From NCBI GenBank assembly GCA_949948895.1, contig CATLHE010000005.1, positions 66,306-130,305 of the forward strand: 64,000 nt of DNA, in the 5' to 3' direction. Of this stretch, positions 7,184 through 15,014 are shown one piece after another. Under the pieces are notes generated by a model. The model searched no databases. It saw only the letters and a program-made list of their open reading frames with translations, and was not told the DNA's origin. The position numbers and the translations under genes were made by a program. Source of the DNA: an uncultured Christensenella sp. (GTDB lineage: Bacteria; Bacillota; Clostridia; Christensenellales; Pumilibacteraceae). Position 1 is the first letter of the stretch; every line of letters starts with the position of its first letter.

Positions 7184-8644
7184 GTGTTTGACAGGACGGT
7201 AAACATTATTTTCTATGTTAATCTTGCGATAATGTTTTGCGCGATCGTACAGACCGTTTGTATCATCGTGCTTTGCAGGAAGACCGTTTACCGCATGCAG
7301 CCCGGGCTGACCTCGGCGTTTATTTTCGGGTTCGCGTTTATCGCGTACATTATCCAGCTCGCGCTCTACGTCTTGGGCAACGGCTACGCGCCGTACTCGG
7401 TGTACGCGACGCTCGGGCTTTTCGGCTGCGGGTTTATCGCGTGCGCGGTATACTGCTTCATGCTCGGCAAACGCTCGGACAAGCACTTATGCCGTATGGC
7501 GGGCGCGCTCGCTATCGTTCCGCCGATAGGCACGGCGTTTATCATCGGACTGTCGTACAGGCTTCGCGGCGACACGCGCGCGCAGGGCATGGTGTTTAAC
7601 GGCTATACCTATACCATAGCCGCGCTCCGCGCGTTCTCGGTGCGGTACCGCGGCGAGTTCATTGACGCGGCGGGCGCGTCGAGTTTCGCGCCGCTCACGC
7701 CGCGCGAGGCGCGCAGGCATGTAAAGGGTCTTAAAAAAGCCGCGCGAAGAGCCAAGGACGGCGAGAGCCGGTTCAAGTACGGCGAAGCCGTCGCGCACTA
7801 CATGCCGCAAGACATGAAGCTAGCCGTAGCGGCTATGCAGAAAGCGGCGAAGCTCGAGCATGCGCCTGCGCTGTTTAACCTCGGGTACATGTACGAAACG
7901 GGCACATACTTCAAGAAAGACCCGAAGCGCGCGGTCGAATACTATAAACGCGCCGCGGCTCTCGGTGACAAGGACGCCGATCTCCGTATCGGCATTATCG
8001 AAGTGGGAAAGGGCAACGCCGACGCGGGCGCGGAAGTCTTTCGCGGCAGAATGAGCGTAGGCGACGATTCGGCGCAGTTCAACCTCGCGCTGTGTACCGA
8101 ACGCGGCGACGGCGTCGCGCGCGACGAGATAAAAGCGGTGGAGCTGTATGCGGGCTGCGCCAAGCGCGGTCTGTTTGCCGCGCAGCGTCGGTTGTTCGCG
8201 CTCGCGGCGGAAAGCGTCAACACCGCCGACCGCGACGCGGTCCTGCGCGAGATAGCCGCGCTCCAATTCGACGGCGAGTTCGCGCACATGATGCGCGGCG
8301 TTATCGCCGTTAAAGAAAAACGCGCGTCCGACGCCGCGGGTGAGTTTTTAAAAGCCGTGAAATGCGGCGGCGCATGGGAGGGTTTGGCGCGGCTGTTTGT
8401 CGGCACTCTTTACCTCGATTGCGGCAAGCTCGAAAAGGACAGAAAGAACGGCGCGGCGTATATCTATACGGCTATGGGAAAGACCCCGCTCGCGCGCGAG
8501 GTGTATCTGACAGTTCCGCATGCGCTCCGCGCCGATAAGGCGGAAGCGGCGCGTATGGACGAGTTCATGCGCCAGAACAAACCGCCGTTCGCGCCGCTCG
8601 ATAACGCCGCGGACGGTCGTGCCGATACGGCGGCGAGACCGTGA
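7184..8644 (+). CDS. Membrane protein with Sel1/TPR-like repeats
   Basis: A 486-residue protein from GTG 7184 (AAAGAG upstream; no ATG nearby). Residues 5-130 hold three to four membrane helices (NIIFYVNLAIMFCAIVQTVC; SAFIFGFAFIAYIIQLALYV; GLFGCGFIACAVYCFML). Residues 180-440 are a helical solenoid of Sel1-type repeats, clearest at ALFNLGYMYETGTYFKKDPK with RAVEYYKRAAALGDKDADLR, and AQFNLALCTERGDGVARDEI. Sel1 repeats mediate protein-protein contacts, so the cytoplasmic solenoid is probably a scaffold held at the membrane. Downstream spacing to the next rightward promoter is about 90 bp. The partner is unknown. Confidence 0.8.
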   Translation: MFDRTVNIIFYVNLAIMFCAIVQTVCIIVLCRKTVYRMQPGLTSAFIFGFAFIAYIIQLALYVLGNGYAPYSVYATLGLFGCGFIACAVYCFMLGKRSDKHLCRMAGALAIVPPIGTAFIIGLSYRLRGDTRAQGMVFNGYTYTIAALRAFSVRYRGEFIDAAGASSFAPLTPREARRHVKGLKKAARRAKDGESRFKYGEAVAHYMPQDMKLAVAAMQKAAKLEHAPALFNLGYMYETGTYFKKDPKRAVEYYKRAAALGDKDADLRIGIIEVGKGNADAGAEVFRGRMSVGDDSAQFNLALCTERGDGVARDEIKAVELYAGCAKRGLFAAQRRLFALAAESVNTADRDAVLREIAALQFDGEFAHMMRGVIAVKEKRASDAAGEFLKAVKCGGAWEGLARLFVGTLYLDCGKLEKDRKNGAAYIYTAMGKTPLAREVYLTVPHALRADKAEAARMDEFMRQNKPPFAPLDNAADGRADTAARP

Positions 8645-8737
8645 GCCGAAGCGTCGGCGTTTAATTATAATAAACGCCGTATGCACTTAATACGTAAAAG
8701 TTCGTCAAAAAATTTTTTAAAAACCATATAAATTTGC

Positions 8738-8766
8738 TTGACAATAATTTTCGGCTGTAATATAAT
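8738..8766 (+). promoter_or_regulatory. Perfect consensus promoter without a following gene
   Basis: TTGACA at 8738-8743, exactly 17 nt, TATAAT at 8761-8766. Nothing in the next 340 bp looks coding on this strand, and a terminator follows at 9063-9097. Confidence 0.75.
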
Positions 8767-8772
8767 CTAGGT

Positions 8773-9097
8773 ACTTTAAGCGTGACGCTGCTGTGCTAAG
8801 CGTTTGAAGTCTTAAATAGCTCATCATTTTCCCCCTTATCATAAAGCGGTGCGGTCGACCTAGTGTCGGCCGTTTCGCGTTTTTCGGCGGCGTAGCCATC
8901 ACGTGATACGGGCTACGTGCGGTAAGATCGCTCGGTCATGTACGTTTGTGTACACTCCCGTCGCGGTCTTCCCGCCTGTTGCCCGTCTGACGCGCGGCTA
9001 CGCTCCGAGGCGTGACGGGGGGGGGGGGTAACATACTATTTATTAAATATTGGTTGTCAAGCAAAAACCCGCTGCACGTGTGCGTGCAACGGGTTTT
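8773..9097 (+). ncRNA. Unassigned non-coding RNA candidate
   Basis: Region between a consensus promoter and a strong terminator. It holds several stable hairpins: AGCG-TGA-CGCT near 8779, GGTCGAC/GTCGGCC near 8857, CGTAGCC/GGCTACG (7 perfect bp) near 8891-8917 and TGTAC/GTACA near 8939. A run of 12 G lies at 9017-9028. I checked by eye for conserved motifs of RNase P RNA, SRP RNA and tmRNA and found none; 6S RNA or another structured RNA remains possible. It could also be a leader or remnant. Confidence 0.35.
9063..9097. terminator. Bidirectional terminator between the ncRNA candidate and tspO
   Basis: AAAACCCG (9064-9071) and CGGGTTTT (9090-9097) enclose an inner TGCACG/CGTGCA stem. There are T-rich ends on both strands, so it can end the rightward transcript and the leftward tspO transcript. 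Confidence 0.75.
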
Positions 9098-9109
9098 GTC
9101 GTATTGTTA

Positions 9110-9619
9110 TTACGCGAACGCCCAATAACCGAGATAGATCATCATGACCGTTGTTACTGCGAGCAGTATCGTCATGACGACGCCCGAGCTTATCGAGTGC
9201 TGGTACGACAGTATCGCCGTGCCGAGCGCGAGTCCGCCTGCGAGCGACGCGACTATATACGCGGCGACGGGCATTCCGTGGAACACGAAATAGGGCAGTA
9301 TCGCTTGTGCTATAAACAGCAACGCCCAGAACACCCACATCCAGGTGCGGACCATCTTGCTGCCTACGGTGTACGCGTTTTCGCGCAGAGCGAGGAACAG
9401 CGACAGCCCCATGTGTACGAATATTACGGGCGGGAGCGCGATCACCAGCCAATCGGGCACGGTAAACGGCGATTTTTGGATTCTTCCGACGCCGCCGAAT
9501 ATTCCCGAGCAGTACGCTATCGTCAGCCCTATCGCAAGGCTTACGATCATGCACGTCCAGAAAAGCGCGACGTTGGACATCCGTCTTTCTTCTCTTACAA
9601 TAACCGAGTTGTTTTCCAT
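9110..9619 (-). CDS. tspO: TspO/MBR family membrane protein
   Basis: About 169 residues with five membrane helices: LFWTCMIVSLAIGLTIAYCS, WLVIALPPVIFVHMGLSLFL, MVRTWMWVFWALLFIAQAIL, VAAYIVASLAGGLALGTAIL and VVMTILLAVTTVMMIYLGYW. Trp-rich helix 3 (WMWVFWALLF) and the final YLGYWAF fit the TspO/MBR family, which binds porphyrins and other tetrapyrroles or lipids. The exact start is unclear: ATG 9619 is used, but further in-frame starts lie upstream and none has a good ribosome site. It is a single gene ending in the bidirectional terminator. Confidence 0.7.
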   Translation of the reverse strand: MENNSVIVREERRMSNVALFWTCMIVSLAIGLTIAYCSGIFGGVGRIQKSPFTVPDWLVIALPPVIFVHMGLSLFLALRENAYTVGSKMVRTWMWVFWALLFIAQAILPYFVFHGMPVAAYIVASLAGGLALGTAILSYQHSISSGVVMTILLAVTTVMMIYLGYWAFA

Positions 9620-9809
9620 AGTGACGTTAGTATAAGCCGTATTCGCTATATTATGCATTCGGCGGATATTTGAATGAGTAAAGAACGGCAAAACGCGTAT
9701 TCGCGCGGTTGCTAATATTATAAATAAGAATTATCGCCGCATCGCGCTTCTTCATAAATGCTCGTTTCGATTATAAAACACCGTATAGAGCACGATTTTT
9801 ACAAAACGC

Positions 9810-9838
9810 TTGACATTAAGTATATCGCATGGTATATT
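9810..9838 (+). promoter_or_regulatory. Promoter of the TetR/ABC operon
   Basis: TTGACA at 9810-9815, 17-nt spacer, TATATT at 9833-9838. It is followed at once by the palindrome at 9840-9859. Confidence 0.7.
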
Positions 9839-9839
9839 A

Positions 9840-9859
9840 TAAATAACACATGTTATTTA
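9840..9859. promoter_or_regulatory. Palindromic operator, probably for the TetR regulator
   Basis: TAAATAACACATGTTATTTA is a palindrome with arms of 9 and a CA centre, covering the predicted transcription start. Its position suggests autoregulation by the TetR protein encoded 26 nt downstream. Confidence 0.65.
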
Positions 9860-9884
9860 ACGTTGCGAAATGATAGGGAGTGTT

Positions 9885-10442
9885 ATGCCGCCTAAGATAC
9901 GAACGGACAGGAAAGCCATACTCGACGGGGTGATGGAGATCATAGAAGAGCGCGGATACGACGCAGTGTCGGCGCGTTCGGTCGCGGACAGGCTGGGGAT
10001 ATCGACGCAGCCCATTTATCGCGAGTTCAAAAACATGGAAGAGATACGGCGTGCGGCGGTCGAGCGCGGGTACGGGATCTTTACCGAGTATATCGCGGGC
10101 GACGCGCTTCACCAAGCGGTGCGTTACGTTACGTTCGCGTCCGAGCACGGGCGGTTGTTCGATTTTCTTTTTCGCGGCAAGCGCAACGAGTACGGCGGGC
10201 TGGACGAGCTTTCGCACAGACTTTTGCCCGACACGGGCATTATAGACAAGCTGTGTGAAATAACGGGGCTTTCCGCCGAGCGGGTATACAGACTGCATCT
10301 TTTGCTTTGGATGGCGCTCCACGGGCTTGCGACGTTCGGCGCGGACAATAAGCTTGCTCTCGGCGACGGCGAGGTCGAGCAGTTTACGAAAGAACTTACC
10401 GGGGCGCTTACTATGTTTTATAAAGCGGAGGGCGACAAATGA
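9885..10442 (+). CDS. TetR/AcrR family transcriptional regulator
   Basis: A 185-residue regulator. Residues 8-55 are the TetR DNA-binding domain (RKAILDGVMEIIEERGYDAV, then SARSVADRLGISTQPIYREF); the rest is the helical ligand-binding/dimer domain. ATG 9885 is chosen over ATG 9870 because GGGAG precedes it. The stop overlaps the ATP-binding gene by 4 nt (ATGA), so it heads an operon with an ABC exporter, the usual layout of a drug- or toxin-responsive efflux locus. The palindrome at 9840-9859 is the likely operator. The ligand is unknown. Confidence 0.85.
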   Translation: MPPKIRTDRKAILDGVMEIIEERGYDAVSARSVADRLGISTQPIYREFKNMEEIRRAAVERGYGIFTEYIAGDALHQAVRYVTFASEHGRLFDFLFRGKRNEYGGLDELSHRLLPDTGIIDKLCEITGLSAERVYRLHLLLWMALHGLATFGADNKLALGDGEVEQFTKELTGALTMFYKAEGDK

Positions 10443-11188
10443 CGGCGTTGGAACTTAGCGGCGTTAGCAAGACTTTCAGATCGGGCGGGCGGAGCATACG
10501 CGCCGTTTCGGATGTGTCGTTCGCGGTGGCAGATGGCGAGGCGTTCGCTCTGCTCGGTATGAACGGCGCGGGAAAGTCCACAGCCATCAAGATGAGTACG
10601 GGACTGATCGCGCCCGACTGCGGGAAAATTTCCGTGTTCGGGCATGATACCGTAAAAGAGCCGACTGCGGCGAAGAGTCTTGTCGGGGTCAGTCCGCAGG
10701 AGACGGCGGTAGCGCCCATGCTGTCGGTGCGCGAAAACTTGGAGTTTATATCAATGGTGTACGGCGCGGATAAGCGCGCCGCAAAAGCCGCCGCTGCGGA
10801 GATGATGGATAGGCTCGGGATAGCCGATCGCGCCAAGGACCGTGCGGGCAAGCTGTCGGGCGGGCTCATGCGCAGGCTGTCCGTCGGTATGGCGCTCATA
10901 ACCGAGCCCAAGCTCGTGTTTTTGGACGAGCCGACGCTCGGGCTGGATGTGGTGGCGCGGCGCGAGCTGTGGCGGTATATACGCGAAGTGAAAAAGACGG
11001 CGTCCGTCGTTTTGACTACGCATTATCTCGAAGAGGCGGTCGCGCTGTGCGATCGCATTGCGATTATGGCGAACGGCAAGATAGCCGCGCTGGGCACGGC
11101 GGACGAGCTGATCGAAGCAAGCGGCGCGGATAATTTCGAGGACGCGTTTTTGATACTTTCGGGCGAGGGGGAATACGTCAATGACTAA
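10439..11188 (+). CDS. ABC-2 type exporter, ATP-binding protein
   Basis: A 249-residue ABC ATPase. Walker A is GMNGAGKST (residues 40-48), the signature is LSGGLMRRL, Walker B is LVFLDEPTLGLD and the switch His is in LTTHYLEEA. Length and the DrrA/CcmA-like layout indicate a two-component ABC-2 exporter with the permease encoded next. It overlaps tetR by 4 nt and the permease gene by 8 nt, implying tight translational coupling. Export of a drug, lipid or peptide is likely, but the substrate is unknown. Confidence 0.88.
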   Translation: MTALELSGVSKTFRSGGRSIRAVSDVSFAVADGEAFALLGMNGAGKSTAIKMSTGLIAPDCGKISVFGHDTVKEPTAAKSLVGVSPQETAVAPMLSVRENLEFISMVYGADKRAAKAAAAEMMDRLGIADRAKDRAGKLSGGLMRRLSVGMALITEPKLVFLDEPTLGLDVVARRELWRYIREVKKTASVVLTTHYLEEAVALCDRIAIMANGKIAALGTADELIEASGADNFEDAFLILSGEGEYVND

Positions 11189-11924
11189 GGCGGTCGTTTT
11201 TGCGAGGCGGAATATTCTGGAAATACTGCGTTCGCCCGTGAGTTGGGTATTCGGGCTCGCGCTCCCGATAGGCATATTTATCATCATGCAGGTGATAATA
11301 AAGAGCTTGGGCGCGGGCGCGGCGCAAGTGCCGATGTTCGGCGTGGAGCGGTTCACGGGCGGCGTGGTCATATTCGGCGCGGCGTTCTTGAGCCTGTTCG
11401 CGGCGCTGTTGATATCGGGCGATAGGTCGCAGAGTTTTCTCGCGCGGCTTTTGGCGTCGCCCATGAAAGCCGCCGATTATATCGTCGGGTATACGCTCGG
11501 CATACTGCCCATAGCGGGCGCTCAGGTCGTTATTACGTTTTGCGTCGCGCTGTGCTTCGGGCTTACTCTAAGCGTTAACGTTCTGCCCGCTGTTTTGTTT
11601 GCGGTGCTGTTGTCCGTGCTTTTCGTCGCCATAGGCGTGATATTCGGGAGCGTTTTGCCTGCTAAGTCTGCGCCGCCGTTGTGCTCGGTGGTTGTGCAGG
11701 TCGCGGCGTTGCTTTCGGGGATGTGGTTCGATCTCGACGCGATAGGCGGCGGGTTTGACGTGTTTTGTCACGTGCTGCCGTTTGCGCACGGGTACGATCT
11801 TATTCGGTACACGCTCGCGGGCGATTGGGGGAACGTGTGGCTGCCGTTTGTCGTAGTCGCTGTTTATACCATCGCGATATCCGTAGTTGCGGTATTGCTG
11901 TTCAGACGCCAAACTCGCGCCTGA
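11181..11924 (+). CDS. ABC-2 type exporter, permease
   Basis: A 247-residue membrane protein with about six helices (e.g. WVFGLALPIGIFIIMQVIIK, GGVVIFGAAFLSLFAALLIS, VLPAVLFAVLLSVLFVAIGV, VVVAVYTIAISVVAVLLF). The layout and the SRSFLARLLASP-like loop (QSFLARLLASPMKAADYIVG) are typical of ABC-2 permeases. It is the last gene of the TetR-ATPase-permease operon; a CCAAGC hairpin repeat starts 3 nt after its stop. Confidence 0.85.
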   Translation: MTKAVVFARRNILEILRSPVSWVFGLALPIGIFIIMQVIIKSLGAGAAQVPMFGVERFTGGVVIFGAAFLSLFAALLISGDRSQSFLARLLASPMKAADYIVGYTLGILPIAGAQVVITFCVALCFGLTLSVNVLPAVLFAVLLSVLFVAIGVIFGSVLPAKSAPPLCSVVVQVAALLSGMWFDLDAIGGGFDVFCHVLPFAHGYDLIRYTLAGDWGNVWLPFVVVAVYTIAISVVAVLLFRRQTRA

Positions 11925-12448
11925 CAACCAAGCACAGCTTGGATTTCTGTCGTGTGTTTACGGAAACGGTGATTTGAATTTACACCCGAATAATTGCAGA
12001 GTTATTTTGTCGGTTTGTCGTTTGTTGGGTGTGACAATCCTGCGGCGGTTCGCCTAGATTCTTCGCTTCGCTCAGAATGACAAGCCAAAGGCTTGGCGTA
12101 TGTCGTGTATTGGCGTGAATTATTGGTTTTGCACAACATCCGAGTAATAGCAAAAACAGAATATCCTGCTATTGTTACTTGTCATCCTGAGGCGAAGCCG
12201 AAGGATCTAGGGCGTAAGCCCGCACCAATCGCAGATTGGATATATGTCGTGTGTGGGCGTGGTAGGAGAAATGTAGGCGCACCCGAAAAAGTGTGTGGTG
12301 TGGGTGTGTTGTTTGTTTTGCGTGCCTAGTATGCGGCGGTTCGCCTGGATCCTTCGCTGGCGCTCAGGATGACAAGAAAGCCGTAATGAACTTTCAAATA
12401 ATCGTAGGGCTTAGGAGACGGCACGCCGCCGTATTATGTAGTATATAA
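11925..12448. repeat. Non-coding mosaic of interspersed hairpin repeats (block 2)
   Basis: About 520 bp without a gene. CCAAGCACAGCTTGG lies at 11928-11942, directly behind the permease stop. GCGGCGG-TTCGCC units lie at 12040-12083 (ATTCT/AGAAT version), 12180-12222 (inverted) and 12332-12376 (ATCCT/AGGAT). Further palindromes are CAAGCCAAAGGCTTG at 12081-12095 and CCAATCGCAGATTGG at 12225-12239. A CGTAGGGCTTAGG fragment with CGGCACGCCGCC lies near 12403-12430. Confidence 0.8.
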
Positions 12449-12658
12449 TTATACAAACCCGAAAAGGTCGTTGGGCGTTATGTCGAAGCGTTTACATAAA
12501 TAGATGATCTTTTCGTAATCGAGCTGGATTTTTCCCGTCTCGTAATCGCTGTAGTCCGACTGATACTTTTTAAGCTCGGCGGCAATTTGTACTTGCGTTA
12601 TGCCTTTTGTAACTCGCGCGAGTTTGAGATTTTCCCCCACCATTTTAGCAATATCCAT
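12449..12658 (-). CDS. Small XRE-family repressor
   Basis: A 69-residue stand-alone helix-turn-helix protein (ENLKLARVTKGITQVQIAAE, then KKYQSDYSDYETGKIQLDYE). ATG 12658 is preferred because GGAGAG lies 6-9 nt upstream. It is divergent from the membrane-protein gene at 12769. Two near-identical 19-bp palindromes lie between them, one inside that gene's promoter, so it most likely represses both. The size matches SinR/Cro-like regulators. Confidence 0.8.
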   Translation of the reverse strand: MDIAKMVGENLKLARVTKGITQVQIAAELKKYQSDYSDYETGKIQLDYEKIIYLCKRFDITPNDLFGFV

Positions 12659-12687
12659 ATCGATACTCTCCAAAGATTTTGCATAAT

Positions 12688-12706
12688 TATAGGGAATTTG
12701 CCTATA
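12688..12706. promoter_or_regulatory. Operator 1 of the XRE repressor
   Basis: TATAGGGAATTTGCCTATA, a 19-bp palindrome sharing the TATAGG-AAT-CTATA pattern with the site at 12719-12737. The centres are 31 bp apart, about three helical turns, so both sites lie on the same DNA face. Confidence 0.7.
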
Positions 12707-12712
12707 GAATAC

Positions 12713-12741
12713 TTGACTTATAGGAAATATTTCTATATTAT
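12713..12741 (+). promoter_or_regulatory. Promoter of the 12769 gene with operator 2 in its spacer
   Basis: TTGACT at 12713-12718 and TATTAT at 12736-12741 are separated by 17 nt. The spacer is filled by the palindrome TATAGGAAATATTTCTATA (12719-12737), which overlaps the -10 box, so repressor binding there would exclude RNA polymerase. Confidence 0.7.
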
Positions 12742-12768
12742 GAGCACGTAATCATGGAGGAAACTTAA

Positions 12769-13458
12769 ATGGATAAAGTAGAGCAAATCAAGAAGTGGGT
12801 AAAGGCTATATTAATTGTTTCGGTTATGGCGTCGGTTTTTTCGGTGTTTGTAATACAGTATTGGATAGTTCTCATAATAAATTTTGGCTGCATAATAGGA
12901 CTGATAATATTTGAGAAAGTGACTTGCACTTACGAGATGTCAAAAAAATTTGCTATATTGTTTTTTATTGTTATGCTCTTGATACTGCTCGGATTTATGA
13001 TAGCCGTAATGGTTTATCCGACAAAAATTTGCGGCGGCGTGTTTACAAATCCAAAAAGTGCAGACAGGTGGTTTTTCGATAGACTGCCTGATGAAGCGGC
13101 TCGTATCAAAAGATACAGAGTGGCAATGGGTATATTCTTTATTATTTTGTTGGTGTATAATTTAGTGATATTGGGAGTCATTATAGCCAGAAGAACTGTT
13201 TGTTTAAAGGGGTTGGACGGCTTTGTTGATGACGAAGTTCCGTTCATCCTTTTAAGCGTTCCGCTATACAGTGTCGGCGGCATTTTGGTGACTTGTATTC
13301 CGTGGGTCTCTTATATATTCATGATTATATGCGGCGGGTTCTATGCTCTAATACCGATACTGTTTGGGACGCTTGCAGTGAGTAGTGGCAGTTACGGCGG
13401 CGGCGGATCTGACAGCGGCTCGGCATCGTATACGATAATTATAACGCGCAACGACTGA
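12769..13458 (+). CDS. Multi-pass membrane protein under XRE control
   Basis: A 229-residue protein with about six membrane helices (AILIVSVMASVFSVFVIQYW; IVLIINFGCIIGLIIFEKV; FAILFFIVMLLILLGFMIAV; VAMGIFFIILLVYNLVILGV; FILLSVPLYSVGGILVTCIP; IFMIICGGFYALIPILFGTL) and a short Gly/Ser-rich tail. The ribosome site GGAGGA is good. No catalytic motif or known family is seen. The dedicated divergent repressor and double operator suggest tightly controlled expression, as for stress or immunity membrane proteins; that is inference. Confidence 0.75.
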   Translation: MDKVEQIKKWVKAILIVSVMASVFSVFVIQYWIVLIINFGCIIGLIIFEKVTCTYEMSKKFAILFFIVMLLILLGFMIAVMVYPTKICGGVFTNPKSADRWFFDRLPDEAARIKRYRVAMGIFFIILLVYNLVILGVIIARRTVCLKGLDGFVDDEVPFILLSVPLYSVGGILVTCIPWVSYIFMIICGGFYALIPILFGTLAVSSGSYGGGGSDSGSASYTIIITRND

Positions 13459-13517
13459 CGTATTTTTATCGACCGTCGGTGACAATTTAATGCCGGTCAA
13501 TTATTACAATCAAAAAC

Positions 13518-13546
13518 TTGACTTAGCGACGGGTGGGTATTATAAT
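13518..13546 (+). promoter_or_regulatory. Promoter of asnS
   Basis: TTGACT at 13518-13523, 17-nt spacer, perfect TATAAT at 13541-13546. The leader to ATG 13575 is about 22 nt, leaving no room for a T-box or other riboswitch. Confidence 0.75.
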
Positions 13547-13574
13547 TATTATATTACCAAGCGAGGTCAATATA

Positions 13575-14948
13575 ATGCAACGCGTAGAATTGAAGGATAT
13601 AACGAGCGGACTTGTCGGGACTACCGTCACGGTCTGCGGTTGGGTGCGCACGTCGCGCGACAGCAAGAACGTGGCGTTTGTCGAGCTCAACGACGGCAGC
13701 GAGCTCAACCACACGCAGATAGTCTTTGACAAGGCGGCGTTTGACGACAAAACGTTGTCGCCGCTACTCGCGCTCGGCGCGGCGTTGAAGGTGACGGGCA
13801 CGGTCGAGCGCGGCATGAAAGAAGAATCTGTAGAGATCCGTGCGACGGCGGCGGAACTGCTCGGCGCGAGCGATCCGTCGTACCCGCTCCAAAAAAAGCG
13901 GCATACCATGGAATACCTGCGCACGATACCGCATCTTCGCGTGCGCACCAATACGTTTAACGCCGTGTTCCGCGTCAGAAGCGAGCTGTCTTACGCCATT
14001 CACGAGTATTTTCATAAGAACGGGTACTATTACGTTCATTCGCCCATTATTACGGGCAGCGACTGCGAGGGCGCGGGCGAGGTGTTTAAAGTGACGACCG
14101 TCGGGTTCGATCCGTCGGTCAAGACCGAAGCGGACTACAACGCCAAAGACTTTTTCGGGCGTCCCGCGGGGCTTACCGTTTCCGGTCAGCTCGAGGGCGA
14201 GACCATGGCGATGGCGCTCGGCAAGATATACACATTCGGACCGACTTTCCGCGCCGAAAACAGCAATACCCCGCGCCATGCTGCGGAGTTTTGGCAGGTC
14301 GAGCCGGAAGTGGCGTTCTGCGATATTAACGACATTATCGAGATAGCCACGGACATGATAAAAAACATCATCGGGCATCTTTTGGCGGAGTGCCGCGCCG
14401 AGCTCGAGTTTTTCGACGCGCGGTTTGAAAAGGGGCTTATAGACAAACTCCGCAACGTGGTCGAAAGCGAGTTTGCGCGCGTGGACTATGCCGACGCAAT
14501 CGAGATACTCAAAAAGTCGGGCAAACAGTTCGTTTATCCCGTCGAGTGGGGGCTCGATCTTCAAACGGAACACGAGCGGTATCTCACCGACGAGTATTTC
14601 AAGCGCCCCGTCTTCGTGGTGAACTATCCCAAAAAGATCAAATCGTTCTATATGAAACAGAACCCCGACGGCAAGACGGTCGCCGCGACCGACCTGCTCG
14701 TTCCCGGCGTGGGCGAGATAATAGGCTGCTCGGAGCGCGAAAACGACTACGACAAGCTGCTTGCCGAAATACAGTCGCGCGGTATGAAACTGTCCGATTA
14801 CGAGGGGTATCTGGATCTTCGTAAGTACGGCAGCGTGCCGCACAGCGGGTTCGGGCTGGGATTAGAGCGCATACTCATGTACGTTACCGGCATGAGCAAT
14901 ATCCGCGACACTATCGAGTACCCGAGGACAAAAGACGAATTGAGATAA
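13575..14948 (+). CDS. asnS: Asparagine--tRNA ligase
   Basis: A 457-residue class IIb aminoacyl-tRNA synthetase that charges tRNA-Asn with asparagine in the cytoplasm. The N-terminal OB-fold anticodon-binding domain is seen at VTVCGWVRTSRDSKNVAFVE, motif 2 at FRAENSNTPRHAAEFWQVEP and motif 3 at GFGLGLERILMYVTGM. The length is usual for bacterial AsnRS, and the SNTPRHAAEFWQVEPE wording distinguishes it from AspRS. ATG 13575 follows GAGGT at proper distance; an upstream in-frame ATG (13533) would overlap the promoter. It is a single-gene transcript ended by the hairpin at 14959-14996. Confidence 0.95.
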   Translation: MQRVELKDITSGLVGTTVTVCGWVRTSRDSKNVAFVELNDGSELNHTQIVFDKAAFDDKTLSPLLALGAALKVTGTVERGMKEESVEIRATAAELLGASDPSYPLQKKRHTMEYLRTIPHLRVRTNTFNAVFRVRSELSYAIHEYFHKNGYYYVHSPIITGSDCEGAGEVFKVTTVGFDPSVKTEADYNAKDFFGRPAGLTVSGQLEGETMAMALGKIYTFGPTFRAENSNTPRHAAEFWQVEPEVAFCDINDIIEIATDMIKNIIGHLLAECRAELEFFDARFEKGLIDKLRNVVESEFARVDYADAIEILKKSGKQFVYPVEWGLDLQTEHERYLTDEYFKRPVFVVNYPKKIKSFYMKQNPDGKTVAATDLLVPGVGEIIGCSERENDYDKLLAEIQSRGMKLSDYEGYLDLRKYGSVPHSGFGLGLERILMYVTGMSNIRDTIEYPRTKDELR

Positions 14949-14958
14949 AAGTCAATGC

Positions 14959-14996
14959 AAAAGCCGCCGAGCATAGTAATTGCTCGACGGCTTTTT
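14959..14996. terminator. Terminator after asnS
   Basis: AAAAGCCG-C-CGAGCA pairs with TGCTCG-A-CGGCTTTTT around a TAGTAAT loop, with a T5 tail on the plus strand and a A4/T4 end on the minus strand. It may also serve the leftward lipoprotein gene ending at 15015. Confidence 0.8.
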
Positions 14997-15014
14997 GTGT
15001 GCAGTCAATCGAGT

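Noticed and set aside
8717-8902. 61-codon leftward frame in the orphan promoter region
   Set aside because: It runs antisense to the perfect promoter at 8738 and has no ribosome site or recognisable composition.
13518-13575. T-box or other riboswitch before asnS or ilvC
   Set aside because: Both leaders are about 22-23 nt, too short for a riboswitch.
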